7,433 nt of DNA, from the NCBI GenBank assembly GCA_964497855.1, contig CAZCFM010000156.1, forward strand, positions 1 to 7,433, read 5' to 3'. The notes under the pieces are model-generated. The model was not told the origin of the DNA and made no database searches. It saw nothing but the letters and a program-made list of their open reading frames with translations. Origin of the DNA: CAYLNG01 sp964497855. Its GTDB lineage: Bacteria > Verrucomicrobiota > Kiritimatiellia > SS1-B-03-39 > UBA6053. Every line of letters begins with the position of its first letter. Positions within the stretch are counted from its first letter, which is position 1. Positions 1 through 6,214 of the stretch are shown here, one piece after another. The position numbers were made by a program, and so were the translations under genes.

Positions 1-109
1 CGCAGGATTCAAGGCGTTCTCATGCGGCTTAATCAAATTTTTGTCCTACACCCGCGGGGCGCTTCAGAGGGTTGTATCCTGACGAGTATACACATCTTTC
101 TGAGCCATT

Positions 110-155
110 TCGGGCCAACGGCCCGAGCCTTTGGGTCATCGCGTTTTGACGTATG
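110..155 (+). repeat. Hairpin-bearing direct repeat, copy 1
   Basis: This 46-bp unit aligns without gaps to 413-458, with 37 of 46 positions identical by my count. It opens with a perfect stem, TCGGGCC / GGCCCGA (110-116 and 120-126), closed by the three-base loop AAC. A conserved tail follows, including the exact shared 12-mer GTCATCGCGTTT (135-146). The shared text seems to continue loosely afterwards as CTCAGGG here and GTCAGGG in the other copy. Mismatches fall in the loop and at single stem positions, which is how a structured repeat family usually diverges. The family is not one I can name. Confidence 0.75.
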
Positions 156-199
156 CAAAAGGCTCAGGGCACTGCCTAGGGGCGCTGCATCCCCAGCCG

Positions 200-334
200 G
201 ATGTCGCCCGAGTCCCGGATTTATCCGGAAGTCAGCAAGCACGCTTCAGCGTGCGGATGCGGGGCAGGAGGCGCGGAATTCGGACCGTGAACGGTCCTGG
301 ACTGACTTCCGGATAAATCCGGGACTATGACATC
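200..334. repeat. Cloverleaf-like inverted repeat with perfect 25-bp arms
   Basis: Bases 211-235 and 302-326 are exact reverse complements (25 of 25). After a small internal loop the pairing resumes outside as GATGTC (200-205) and GACATC (329-334). The 66-bp interior holds two perfect six-base stems with four-base loops, GCACGC-TTCA-GCGTGC (239-254) and GGACCG-TGAA-CGGTCC (282-297), placed symmetrically about the dyad centre. Each long arm also contains its own small palindrome, CCGGAT-TT-ATCCGG (215-228) and its mate. As RNA or single-stranded DNA this would fold into a stem carrying two side hairpins. It could be a MITE-like or REP/BIME-like mobile repeat, a structured RNA or a processing signal. 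I see no flanking target-site duplication and no transposase. Confidence 0.8.
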
Positions 335-360
335 TTCGTGCGCCTGATATGGCAACCCTG

Positions 361-394
361 GTGCGCGAATCCCGCGCCTGCGGGATCCGCGCAC
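361..394. repeat. Long near-perfect hairpin
   Basis: Bases 361-375 pair with 380-394 over fifteen positions with one A-C mismatch (368/387), around the four-base loop GCCT. The stem is almost entirely G+C and would be very stable in either transcript. It begins about 70 bases beyond the stop of the minus-strand CPBP gene, so it could act as a 3' stabilising structure or part of a transcription end. Neither side carries a T run, so I do not call it an intrinsic terminator. It sits inside the repeat block, between the large dyad and the second 46-bp repeat, and may be another module of the same mosaic. Confidence 0.75.
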
Positions 395-412
395 AGACGG
401 ACGGGTATCGGC

Positions 413-458
413 TCGGACCTTCGGCCCGAACCCTTGCGTCATCGCGTTTGTACTTATG
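413..458 (+). repeat. Hairpin-bearing direct repeat, copy 2
   Basis: This is the second copy of the 46-bp repeat at 110-155, in the same orientation and 303 bases downstream. Its stem TCGGACC / GGCCCGA (413-419 and 423-429) has one A-C mismatch, and the three-base loop is TTC. Nine substitutions and no gaps separate the two copies. It ends three bases before the CPBP stop codon (464-462), so the minus-strand transcript would carry this hairpin immediately after the coding region. Confidence 0.75.
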
Positions 459-461
459 GGG

Positions 462-1205
462 TCAGGGATGAACCAGTTTTGTTCCCAGCGTGATCATCGT
501 AATCAGCAGCCAGTCATTCAGAATATGGGCGCCGGCGCTGACCCACAGGTTTTTGGTTTTGATGTAGGCAAGGGAGAGCACGAGCCGCGCGCTGCCGATG
601 ATGAGCACGCATTGCGCGAAATCCCAGTTGTAGGTCGGCAGGTGCGCCAGACCGAAAAAGACGGCCGACGCGAGCCAGGCCCAGAGGACGGCGGCCTTGC
701 GGCTCAGCCCCGCGCGGGCCACCAGCAGATGCAGCAGCGCCAGCAGGGGGATCATGGTCAGGACTTCCTCGCCCACCAGTTGCACGGCGATTTTGAGCAG
801 GAAAACCATCCGTTCGGCCGGGGCAAGATCCGCGGCCATCGCCACCGCCGAATTGGGGGACGCGCCCAGCGTCGCGCGGACGACGGCCCCCACCGCGAAG
901 CTCACGACGATATTCAGGAGGGCGAACAGGACCATGAGTTTGATTTCGCGCAGGCCCACCCGTCCAAACAAACTTCCGGCATGTCCCTTGCTGACCCACG
1001 ACAGTCCGGCCAGGGGGATGAGCGGAAACAACAGGGCCGGCACAAAGGCCCCCAGTTGCCCTCCGGGCCAGGGAATCGGCGCGATGAGGATCGCAAACGC
1101 CACGGCAACCAGCGCGAGCAGCAGGGCCCAGCTAGCGGGGGTCAGGGATACGGGATTGCCTTGGTAAAACGGAAAATCCCGTCCGTTGTCTTCACGAGGT
1201 TTCAT
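462..1205 (-). CDS. CPBP-family intramembrane metalloprotease (CAAX protease / bacteriocin-immunity type)
   Basis: A 247-residue polytopic membrane protein with several long hydrophobic stretches. The three CPBP (Abi) signatures are in order: a Glu pair in GEEVLTMIP (E146, E147), FxxxH in FGLAHLPTYNWD (F184, H188), and HxxxD in HILNDW (H227, D231). These residues form the active site in the eukaryotic Rce1 relatives. Bacterial members include bacteriocin-immunity and surface-protein processing factors, and most have no known substrate. The usual EExxxR Arg is Met here (M151). From memory, a CPBP subfamily has a similar EELLTI...HLPTYNWN...HIINDW layout, so this may be normal for it. The ATG (1205-1203) overlaps the TGA of the tricorn gene as ATGA, with AAGGA about nine bases upstream, which indicates translational coupling. 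Family confident; substrate unknown. Confidence 0.88.
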   Translation of the reverse strand: MKPREDNGRDFPFYQGNPVSLTPASWALLLALVAVAFAILIAPIPWPGGQLGAFVPALLFPLIPLAGLSWVSKGHAGSLFGRVGLREIKLMVLFALLNIVVSFAVGAVVRATLGASPNSAVAMAADLAPAERMVFLLKIAVQLVGEEVLTMIPLLALLHLLVARAGLSRKAAVLWAWLASAVFFGLAHLPTYNWDFAQCVLIIGSARLVLSLAYIKTKNLWVSAGAHILNDWLLITMITLGTKLVHP

Positions 1206-4200
1206 GGTTGTTTGTCCTTGGCGGTTTTGGGAAGGTCATTTAGCAGCCGGGCGATGGCGGCGTCGAGCTGCGGATCGCGTCCGGCGGCCACGTCCTCGGG
1301 GCTGTTGTACACCAGGAGTTCCGGGACGGTCTCGCTGTTTTCAAACCACCCGGTTTGCCGGTCCCTGGCCCCCAGTTGCGGAATTCCGTATTTGATATTT
1401 TTGTTGAGCAGCTCCATCCACCAGACGGCGGTGCCGGTGCCGGGAACGCGGGCGCCGACAACCGGGCCGATGCGCAGACGCTGATACAGGTGCGGGAAGA
1501 TACTGCCGTCGGAATAGCTGGCGGCGTTCGCGAGCAGGATGCTGGGTTTGCCCCAGCGGTCGGCGGGCAGCCGGCTCGCGTGGAAGCCGTCACGGGCCTG
1601 GAAATCGGCGGTGACCTCGCCGGTGAACAGCGCGATGAGCTGGTCGTGCAGGTTGCCACCCCGGTTGAAGCGGACGTCAATGACCAACCCTTCCTTGTCC
1701 CGTCCTTCGCCGAAGGCGTAGTCCACCGCGCGCTGGTAGTTTTCGCCGTCCATGGCGGAGATGTAGAGATAGCCCAGGCGTCCGTTCGAGCGTTGCGAGG
1801 TCAATTCCTGGCGGCGCGCGATCCACTGGTCGACGGCCAGTTCCTTTTCGCGGGCCAAATCGACAGGGCTCACAACGACGCGGATTTCGTTCTCCCCCGA
1901 AGGCGCGCGCAGCGTCAGTTCGACCGGGATGCCGGCCTTCTGGTTCAGCAGGGAGTGGAGGTGTTCGTCATGGAGAACCGGCTCGCCGTCGATCTCCGCG
2001 AGGATGGAACCCGCCGCGACGGGATGGAGGGCGAGGTCGCAGGGCCCTCCGGCCAGCACCTGCCGGATTTTGACGCCCGGACCCGCGTAGTCCGAATCCG
2101 TGTACATCCCCAGCCCGGCGGTGCTGTCGGCAAGTCCGGGCGGGTGTAGCCAGAAGCAGCCCATGTGCGAGGCGTTCAGCTCGCCGGCCATTTCGCCCAT
2201 CAGGTCGCAGAAATCCTCCCAGGTCTGGAGGCCGGGCAGGTACCGGACATAGTCGGCGCGGAGCGCGTCCCAGTCGCGGCCATGCATCGTGGGCTCATAG
2301 AATTTGCGTTTGGTCATCTGCCAGAGATGCTGGAAGAGCCAGGTCATTTCCCCGCGCGGGTCGTACTCCATCCGCGCGGAAAACGGGATCGGAGTGGAGC
2401 GGCCATCCGCGAGCGTGATTTTCTCCAGTCCCCCCGGCCCGATGCCGTAGAGCGCGTCGCCGGCGTCGTCCATCGCGACGTTCACCCAGGTCAGCGGCCG
2501 GACGAACAGCCGCGTGAAGGAGGCCTCGGTGATGCCGACGCGGTAGCCCGCCAACTGACCCAGCCCGTCGACGGCCAGCACCAGGACGGCCTTGCCTCCG
2601 GGAAAGGCTTTGATGCTGACCACATTGTCGAGGGAATAGGGCGTGAGGCGGGTGATGCGGTGACGAAGGCTGTCGGTCTGTGGTTGCCAGGCCGCCGGGG
2701 TGTCGCCGGGTTGCGCTTTGACATCGCCCGCCGTTCCCGCGCGGGCCTGTTTGAACGCCGCATAGGACTCCTGGGTCAGGTGCGCGATAAAGAGATCCGC
2801 CTGTTGGCCGTGGCCTTCCGGACTGCGCAGCCCTTCGCGATCGCTGGTCCACAGGACGGCGTGGCCGTCGGGCATGAAGAAGGGGTTCATGTTGCCGTAC
2901 CCGCTTTGGGACAGATTGACCGGCGCGGCTTTGCCTTCGGCGTCACAAAGGGCGATGTCCATATCCCCCGCGATGGAGCCCGCGGTGGTCAGGATAAAGC
3001 GTCCGTCCGGCGACCAGACAAAGGAATGATCTCCGTCAATGTAGCTGTAGAGGTGGCCGGGAGGCAGGGCTTCCACCGTGGTGTTTTTCACGCGATCCCG
3101 GATGAGGATGCGGTTGCGGTTTTCCAGATAGGCGATCCGCGCGCCGTCCGGCGAGTAGCTCGGAAACAGCAGGTCCACTTCGGAGGCAACGATCCGGTTT
3201 TCGTCGAGTTTGCCGGGGGCCGCGAAGCCGCCGCGCCCCTCCGGCAGAGAGACTTCGTAGATTTCCGAGGCCCCGCCCCGCTCACTGCAATAGAGCAGGC
3301 TGCGGCCGTCCGGGCTGAAACTCACGTGTTGTTCAAAGGCCGGGGTGTTGGTGATCCGCCGGGACTGTCCGTTGACGGTGGAGACGACGAAAATCTCGCC
3401 GCGGGACACGACGGCCACTTCCGAGCCGCCGGGACGAACCGTGATTTCCGACACGTAGGCGTTGGTGTTGATTCCGAACGAGCCGGACACGAGGGGCGCC
3501 TGGCGCATGGCGATGTCGATGCGGCGGGGATCTCCGCCCGCCGCGTCGCGGCGCCAGATCGAGCCGTCGTGGGCGTAGACCAGCGTCCCGTCCCGGGCGA
3601 GGGTCACAAAACGGACCGGACGGCCTTGGTGCTGCGTGATTGCCTTGGGTTTGGCGTTGGCCTCCAGGCCGATCTGCCAGACGTTGAAGCTGCCGCCGGC
3701 CTGTTCGCTCGTGTAATAAACGCTTTTGCCGTCGGGAGCGAAGAAGCCGTCGCGGTCTTCGCCCCGGTTGGTGGTGAGTTGCCGGTGTTTTCCGCTGCCG
3801 AGATCCAGGAGCCAGAGGTCGCGGGTGCCATCCGAGACAGCGCCCTTGCGCCATTCGTTCTCGTAGACGGGGCAGTTGTCGTAGACCAGCCATTTGCCGT
3901 CGGGGCTTGCGGCCACGTCCAGCGCGGGCGTGGGCAGGAGCAGGCGGACGGGGCCGCCCTCCGCCGGGACGCTGTAGAGCTGGGTGCTGTTTCCATACGC
4001 GCCGGCCAGTTCCGTTTCCGGACTGCCGATGCGGTTGGAGCCGAAAAACACGGTTTTCCCGTCCGCGGAAAAGGCATAGGGCAGATCGTTCGCCGAATGG
4101 AAGGTCAGACGTTGCGGGGTTGCGCCGTCGAGATCCGTGACAAACACATCGAAGTTTCCATGGCGTTTGCAGGCGAAGGCGATGCGGGTGCCGTCGGGCG

Positions 4201-4450
4201 ACCACACCGGGCGTGTGGAATAAAAATCGCCGGACGTGAGAGGCGTGGCCTCTCCGCCCTTGGCATCCACGAGCCAGAGCTGGCCCCCGAGGGCGAAGGC
4301 GATGGACTGTCCGTCCGGCGAGATCGCCGGATAGCGAATCCAGCGGGGCATTTCAGCTTGTTCGGCAGAGGAGGCCGGAATTCCGGGACCCGCGCAGACG
4401 GATTCCAGCAGGAACACACACAGGAACACACTCAATACTTGTCGTTTCAT
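1202..4450 (-). CDS. Exported tricorn-type S41 peptidase (PD40 beta-propeller, PDZ, S41 core)
   Basis: The 1082-residue product is close in length to archaeal tricorn (about 1070). A signal peptide spans residues 1-20, with likely cleavage after VCA20. Residues about 35-690 are beta-propeller with recurring PD40 motifs such as SPDG at 44-47, 84-87 and 182-185 and APDG at 238-241. The core begins around 705 (FYEPTMHGRDWD), then S761-H762 in LNASHMG, a PDZ domain around 779-870, the nucleophile S980 in SYSDGS, and E1037 in GWFENSE. These match tricorn Ser745-His746, Ser965-Asp966 and Glu1023, with near-identical spacing from His to nucleophile. Tricorn cleaves oligopeptides, with its propellers gating and its PDZ aiding assembly. 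The signal peptide here points to the periplasm or outside. The ATG at 4450 is preceded by GGAG at five bases. A GTG two codons earlier overlaps that Shine-Dalgarno and is less likely. The gene is 106 bp downstream of the lipoprotein gene. Confidence 0.93.
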   Translation of the reverse strand: MKRQVLSVFLCVFLLESVCAGPGIPASSAEQAEMPRWIRYPAISPDGQSIAFALGGQLWLVDAKGGEATPLTSGDFYSTRPVWSPDGTRIAFACKRHGNFDVFVTDLDGATPQRLTFHSANDLPYAFSADGKTVFFGSNRIGSPETELAGAYGNSTQLYSVPAEGGPVRLLLPTPALDVAASPDGKWLVYDNCPVYENEWRKGAVSDGTRDLWLLDLGSGKHRQLTTNRGEDRDGFFAPDGKSVYYTSEQAGGSFNVWQIGLEANAKPKAITQHQGRPVRFVTLARDGTLVYAHDGSIWRRDAAGGDPRRIDIAMRQAPLVSGSFGINTNAYVSEITVRPGGSEVAVVSRGEIFVVSTVNGQSRRITNTPAFEQHVSFSPDGRSLLYCSERGGASEIYEVSLPEGRGGFAAPGKLDENRIVASEVDLLFPSYSPDGARIAYLENRNRILIRDRVKNTTVEALPPGHLYSYIDGDHSFVWSPDGRFILTTAGSIAGDMDIALCDAEGKAAPVNLSQSGYGNMNPFFMPDGHAVLWTSDREGLRSPEGHGQQADLFIAHLTQESYAAFKQARAGTAGDVKAQPGDTPAAWQPQTDSLRHRITRLTPYSLDNVVSIKAFPGGKAVLVLAVDGLGQLAGYRVGITEASFTRLFVRPLTWVNVAMDDAGDALYGIGPGGLEKITLADGRSTPIPFSARMEYDPRGEMTWLFQHLWQMTKRKFYEPTMHGRDWDALRADYVRYLPGLQTWEDFCDLMGEMAGELNASHMGCFWLHPPGLADSTAGLGMYTDSDYAGPGVKIRQVLAGGPCDLALHPVAAGSILAEIDGEPVLHDEHLHSLLNQKAGIPVELTLRAPSGENEIRVVVSPVDLAREKELAVDQWIARRQELTSQRSNGRLGYLYISAMDGENYQRAVDYAFGEGRDKEGLVIDVRFNRGGNLHDQLIALFTGEVTADFQARDGFHASRLPADRWGKPSILLANAASYSDGSIFPHLYQRLRIGPVVGARVPGTGTAVWWMELLNKNIKYGIPQLGARDRQTGWFENSETVPELLVYNSPEDVAAGRDPQLDAAIARLLNDLPKTAKDKQP

Positions 4451-4455
4451 CGTCA

Positions 4456-4459
4456 CTCC
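4456..4459 (-). promoter_or_regulatory. Ribosome binding site deciding the tricorn start
   Basis: GGAG on the minus strand lies five bases before the ATG at 4450-4448. The last G of this motif is the first base of the alternative in-frame GTG (4456-4454), so it cannot serve that GTG. This favours the ATG and a product two residues shorter than the longest open frame. Confidence 0.65.
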
Positions 4460-4475
4460 GGAGCAGGGGTTGAGG

Positions 4476-4506
4476 GCTAAATTCGCCTATAGGATTCGCC
4501 TTTAGC
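4476..4506. repeat. Small dyad enclosing a tandem octamer upstream of the tricorn gene
   Basis: GCTAAA (4476-4481) and TTTAGC (4501-4506) are inverted copies. Between and overlapping them is a direct repeat of ATTCGCCT (4481-4488 and 4494-4501) with a 13-base period. The element sits 26-56 bases upstream of the tricorn ATG, in the 106-bp gap after the lipoprotein gene. It could be an operator or part of a promoter. A weak minus-strand promoter-like pair, TTGCCT (4523-4528) and TAAAGG (4499-4504) with an 18-base spacer, overlaps it. All of these elements are short, so the functional reading is tentative. Confidence 0.35.
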
Positions 4507-4556
4507 AGATGGGTTGATTGAAAGGCAAGGCCAATTTGCAGAGGGGCCGCGGCGCT

Positions 4557-5951
4557 TCAGTCGTTGCGGGGTTTGTGGGCGCGGCGGAGGAGGGCGGCTC
4601 CGGAGAGGCCCAAAAAGAGGGCGAGGGCGAAACCGCCGCAGGCGAAGAGGATGAGACGGCGCAGACGCCGTTCGGTGTCGTCCAGAATGGGGTTGAGAGC
4701 CTGGGACATTGCCGGCAGAGCGTCCGGCGCGAGCAGCGCGCGGGCCTGGGCGACGGCTTTGTTCAGCTCGGTGAGGGTGAGGGTCGCGGAGTCGATCGTC
4801 TGTTTGTATTCGAGAATGTCGAAGGGCCGGGGCGGCGGCTGCGAGGGCGTGGACGGAGCGGCGGCGGCGTGTTGCGGGGGCGGATTCATCGCGTGGATGT
4901 CCTCCAGAAGGCCGCGAAGCGAGAGCGTGAGGTCGTTGGCGGCTTCGAGGGTGCCGCGCAGGCCGGTCAGGGTGGCGTGGGCCGTCTGCTGTCGGTCGTC
5001 GAGGGCCTTGAGCAGGGCTTCGCGTTCGGCGGCGACGAGGCGGGCGATCTGGTCGAGGGCGGCTTCGCGTTCGGTGGAGACCTCTTTGGGCAGGGATTCG
5101 GCCAGGGCGCTCAGACGCCCGGCGGACGCGATCCCTTCCGCGATGTTGGCGAGGACCTGGCGCGATTCGGGCATGGCGAGGGTTCTGGTGGTGGTGAGTT
5201 CCATGCGCCACGCGAGCAACTGGGGCATTTTCTGCCCGAGATAGAGGGCGCGTTCGGCGAGCAGGCGGGCGCGGGTCATTTCCACCACGGCGGGGGAGAT
5301 GCCCGCGAGCGGGTCCAGACCAATGAAGGAGAGAAGGCCGCCGGGGCCGCGAAGGCGGGTGGTGGCCTCGCCCATCGCGGTGCTGATCTGGCTGGCGCGG
5401 ATGTGGGTGACAAAGACCTGTTGGATGTGCTGCTTCCGGATTTCGTCGACAAAAGCGTCCAGCTCCGCGCGATGGGAGTCCGGGAGGATGCGCCCGGCGA
5501 TTTCCCAGGCGTCCTCCTCCAGGCGGTGAATGGCTTCCGTGTAGTTGTAGGCGTCGTCCCCGAACTGCTTGGACCAGTAGTCGTCCCACAACCGGCGCTG
5601 CAGGTTGACCATGACCAGCAGGTCAAGCAGGGCGGTCTTGGGGTTGGATCCGGTGACGATTTCGACGACGGCCTCGGCCCCGTCGAGTTTCAAGCGCAGC
5701 GCGATTTCACGCCGTTCGGGGCTCTTGTCGCGCCAGGCCAGATTGTCGGCGGCCTGACCGGTCATGGCAATGTAGGTGTCGGCGTAGCCAAAAAGCGCCG
5801 ACTGGAGCTGGGCGAGAGACATGCCGGGAGGCGGCGTGGCACTGGCGGGGGCGGCGCCCTTGTCGCGGTGTGGGGCGGAGGATTGGCAGCCGGCCATGGC
5901 CAGGAGCAGCAGGAAAAAGACAACGCGGTGGCGGGTGGGCGAAAGGTGCAT
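4557..5951 (-). CDS. Uncharacterised lipoprotein with a C-terminal transmembrane anchor
   Basis: I do not recognise the family. Starting at the ATG at 5951, the product has 464 residues. The N-terminus is a lipoprotein signal peptide: basic residues, a hydrophobic run, then LAMAGC with the lipidated Cys at 22. Residues about 40-355 are mostly charged, Ala/Leu-rich and probably helical, with a likely coiled coil around 265-354. A Pro/Ala-rich linker (355-378), a second helical stretch and a transmembrane helix (433-455) follow, ending in a basic tail, RRAHKPRND. A protein anchored at both ends could lie along the inner membrane, or bridge the two membranes if the lipid goes to the outer one. 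The longest open frame starts at a GTG at 5984, but a promoter-like sequence overlaps that start and only the ATG gives a compact signal peptide. It may be cotranscribed with the tricorn gene. The coding call is firm; the function is unknown. Confidence 0.8.
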   Translation of the reverse strand: MHLSPTRHRVVFFLLLLAMAGCQSSAPHRDKGAAPASATPPPGMSLAQLQSALFGYADTYIAMTGQAADNLAWRDKSPERREIALRLKLDGAEAVVEIVTGSNPKTALLDLLVMVNLQRRLWDDYWSKQFGDDAYNYTEAIHRLEEDAWEIAGRILPDSHRAELDAFVDEIRKQHIQQVFVTHIRASQISTAMGEATTRLRGPGGLLSFIGLDPLAGISPAVVEMTRARLLAERALYLGQKMPQLLAWRMELTTTRTLAMPESRQVLANIAEGIASAGRLSALAESLPKEVSTEREAALDQIARLVAAEREALLKALDDRQQTAHATLTGLRGTLEAANDLTLSLRGLLEDIHAMNPPPQHAAAAPSTPSQPPPRPFDILEYKQTIDSATLTLTELNKAVAQARALLAPDALPAMSQALNPILDDTERRLRRLILFACGGFALALFLGLSGAALLRRAHKPRND

Positions 5952-5974
5952 GGATCGGGTACCTATGAATGGGC

Positions 5975-6003
5975 TTGCTACCACGGCTCCCGGAGAGGGT
6001 CAA
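5975..6003 (-). promoter_or_regulatory. Candidate sigma-70-type promoter for the lipoprotein gene
   Basis: On the minus strand TTGACC (6003-5998) matches five of six bases of the -35 consensus. It is followed after exactly 17 bases by TAGCAA (5980-5975), a poor -10. Transcription would start roughly twenty bases before the ATG at 5951, which supports that start over the GTG at 5984 inside the promoter. There is no strong Shine-Dalgarno before the ATG. The prediction rests on consensus matching alone. Confidence 0.4.
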
Positions 6004-6143
6004 CGGGAAAACGGGGGGCGGTTCAACTCGGAAGTCGAAACCGCAGGGTGTGAACGTCACTCAAAACTCCTGAAAGGATGACCCCGTGCGTGTTTGCGGA
6101 TGCGGGTGGTGGCCCTGATGCGCACTTTTTGCAGAGACTGGAG

Positions 6144-6170
6144 TTGTTAGACTGCGCCGATGGGTATAGT
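6144..6170 (+). promoter_or_regulatory. Candidate promoter for the CE15 esterase gene
   Basis: TTGTTA (6144-6149) and TATAGT (6165-6170) are separated by 15 bases, shorter than the optimal 17. The -10 element is good (five of six). A start near 6177 would leave a leader of about 38 bases before the GTG at 6215. The rest of the divergent gap (6004-6143) shows no clear operator or riboswitch. Confidence 0.35.
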
Positions 6171-6202
6171 GATTCGTATTGCTTGTTTTAATTCATCCAG
6201 AA

Positions 6203-6206
6203 AGGA
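6203..6206 (+). promoter_or_regulatory. Ribosome binding site deciding the CE15 start
   Basis: AGGA lies eight bases before the GTG at 6215-6217. The longest open frame could begin at a TTG at 6179, but that codon has no Shine-Dalgarno and sits next to the predicted transcription start. The GTG is therefore preferred. Confidence 0.6.
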
Positions 6207-6214
6207 AACGGATC

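Larger units (their letters stand above)
1..461. other. Non-coding, repeat-rich region downstream of the CPBP gene
   Basis: No convincing gene is present. Open frames in this stretch are short, overlap one another on both strands, run straight through the palindromes and resemble no protein family I know. Bases 1-109 show nothing recognisable beyond an isolated GTATAC palindrome near 88. Bases 110-458 hold two diverged copies of a hairpin repeat, a large dyad and a long hairpin, each listed separately. The CPBP stop codon (464-462) comes three bases after the second repeat copy, so the repeat block abuts the 3' end of the gene. It may serve as the 3' end region of the minus-strand transcript, but no T-rich tail typical of an intrinsic terminator follows any of the stems. 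Confidence 0.7.

Noticed and set aside
252..263. The 12-mer TGCGGATGCGGG, shared with 6095-6106 in the divergent intergenic region
   Set aside because: In a G+C-rich window of this size one or two exact 12-mer matches are expected by chance, and the match does not extend.
22..330. A 102-codon open frame in the repeat block
   Set aside because: It runs through the perfect inverted repeats and hairpins, has no evident Shine-Dalgarno site and resembles no known family; it is a chance frame.
110..458. Integron attC-like arrangement, hairpin repeats spaced as if flanking a cassette
   Set aside because: I could not find the expected core-site boxes (RYYYAAC/GTTRRRY) in paired positions, and the stretch between the copies contains no credible gene.
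456..1484. A 342-codon open frame on the plus strand, antisense to the CPBP gene
   Set aside because: The translation is Gln/Arg/His/Gly-rich without domain features, and the opposite strand has intact CPBP motifs and membrane segments.
3003..4320. Recurrent GCCGTCCGGCGA-like strings spread through the tricorn gene
   Set aside because: They encode the SPDG turns of the PD40 propeller repeats, so they reflect protein repeats and not a DNA repeat family.
2165..4480. A 771-codon open frame on the plus strand, antisense to the tricorn gene
   Set aside because: The minus strand encodes a complete tricorn homologue with signal peptide, PD40 motifs, PDZ domain and catalytic residues. The plus-strand translation has no recognisable domain, and long antisense frames are expected in G+C-rich genes with biased third positions.
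4518..6053. A 511-codon open frame on the plus strand, antisense to the lipoprotein gene
   Set aside because: Its translation is low-complexity and Gly/Glu-rich with no domain, while the minus strand gives a signal peptide with lipobox and a C-terminal membrane helix.
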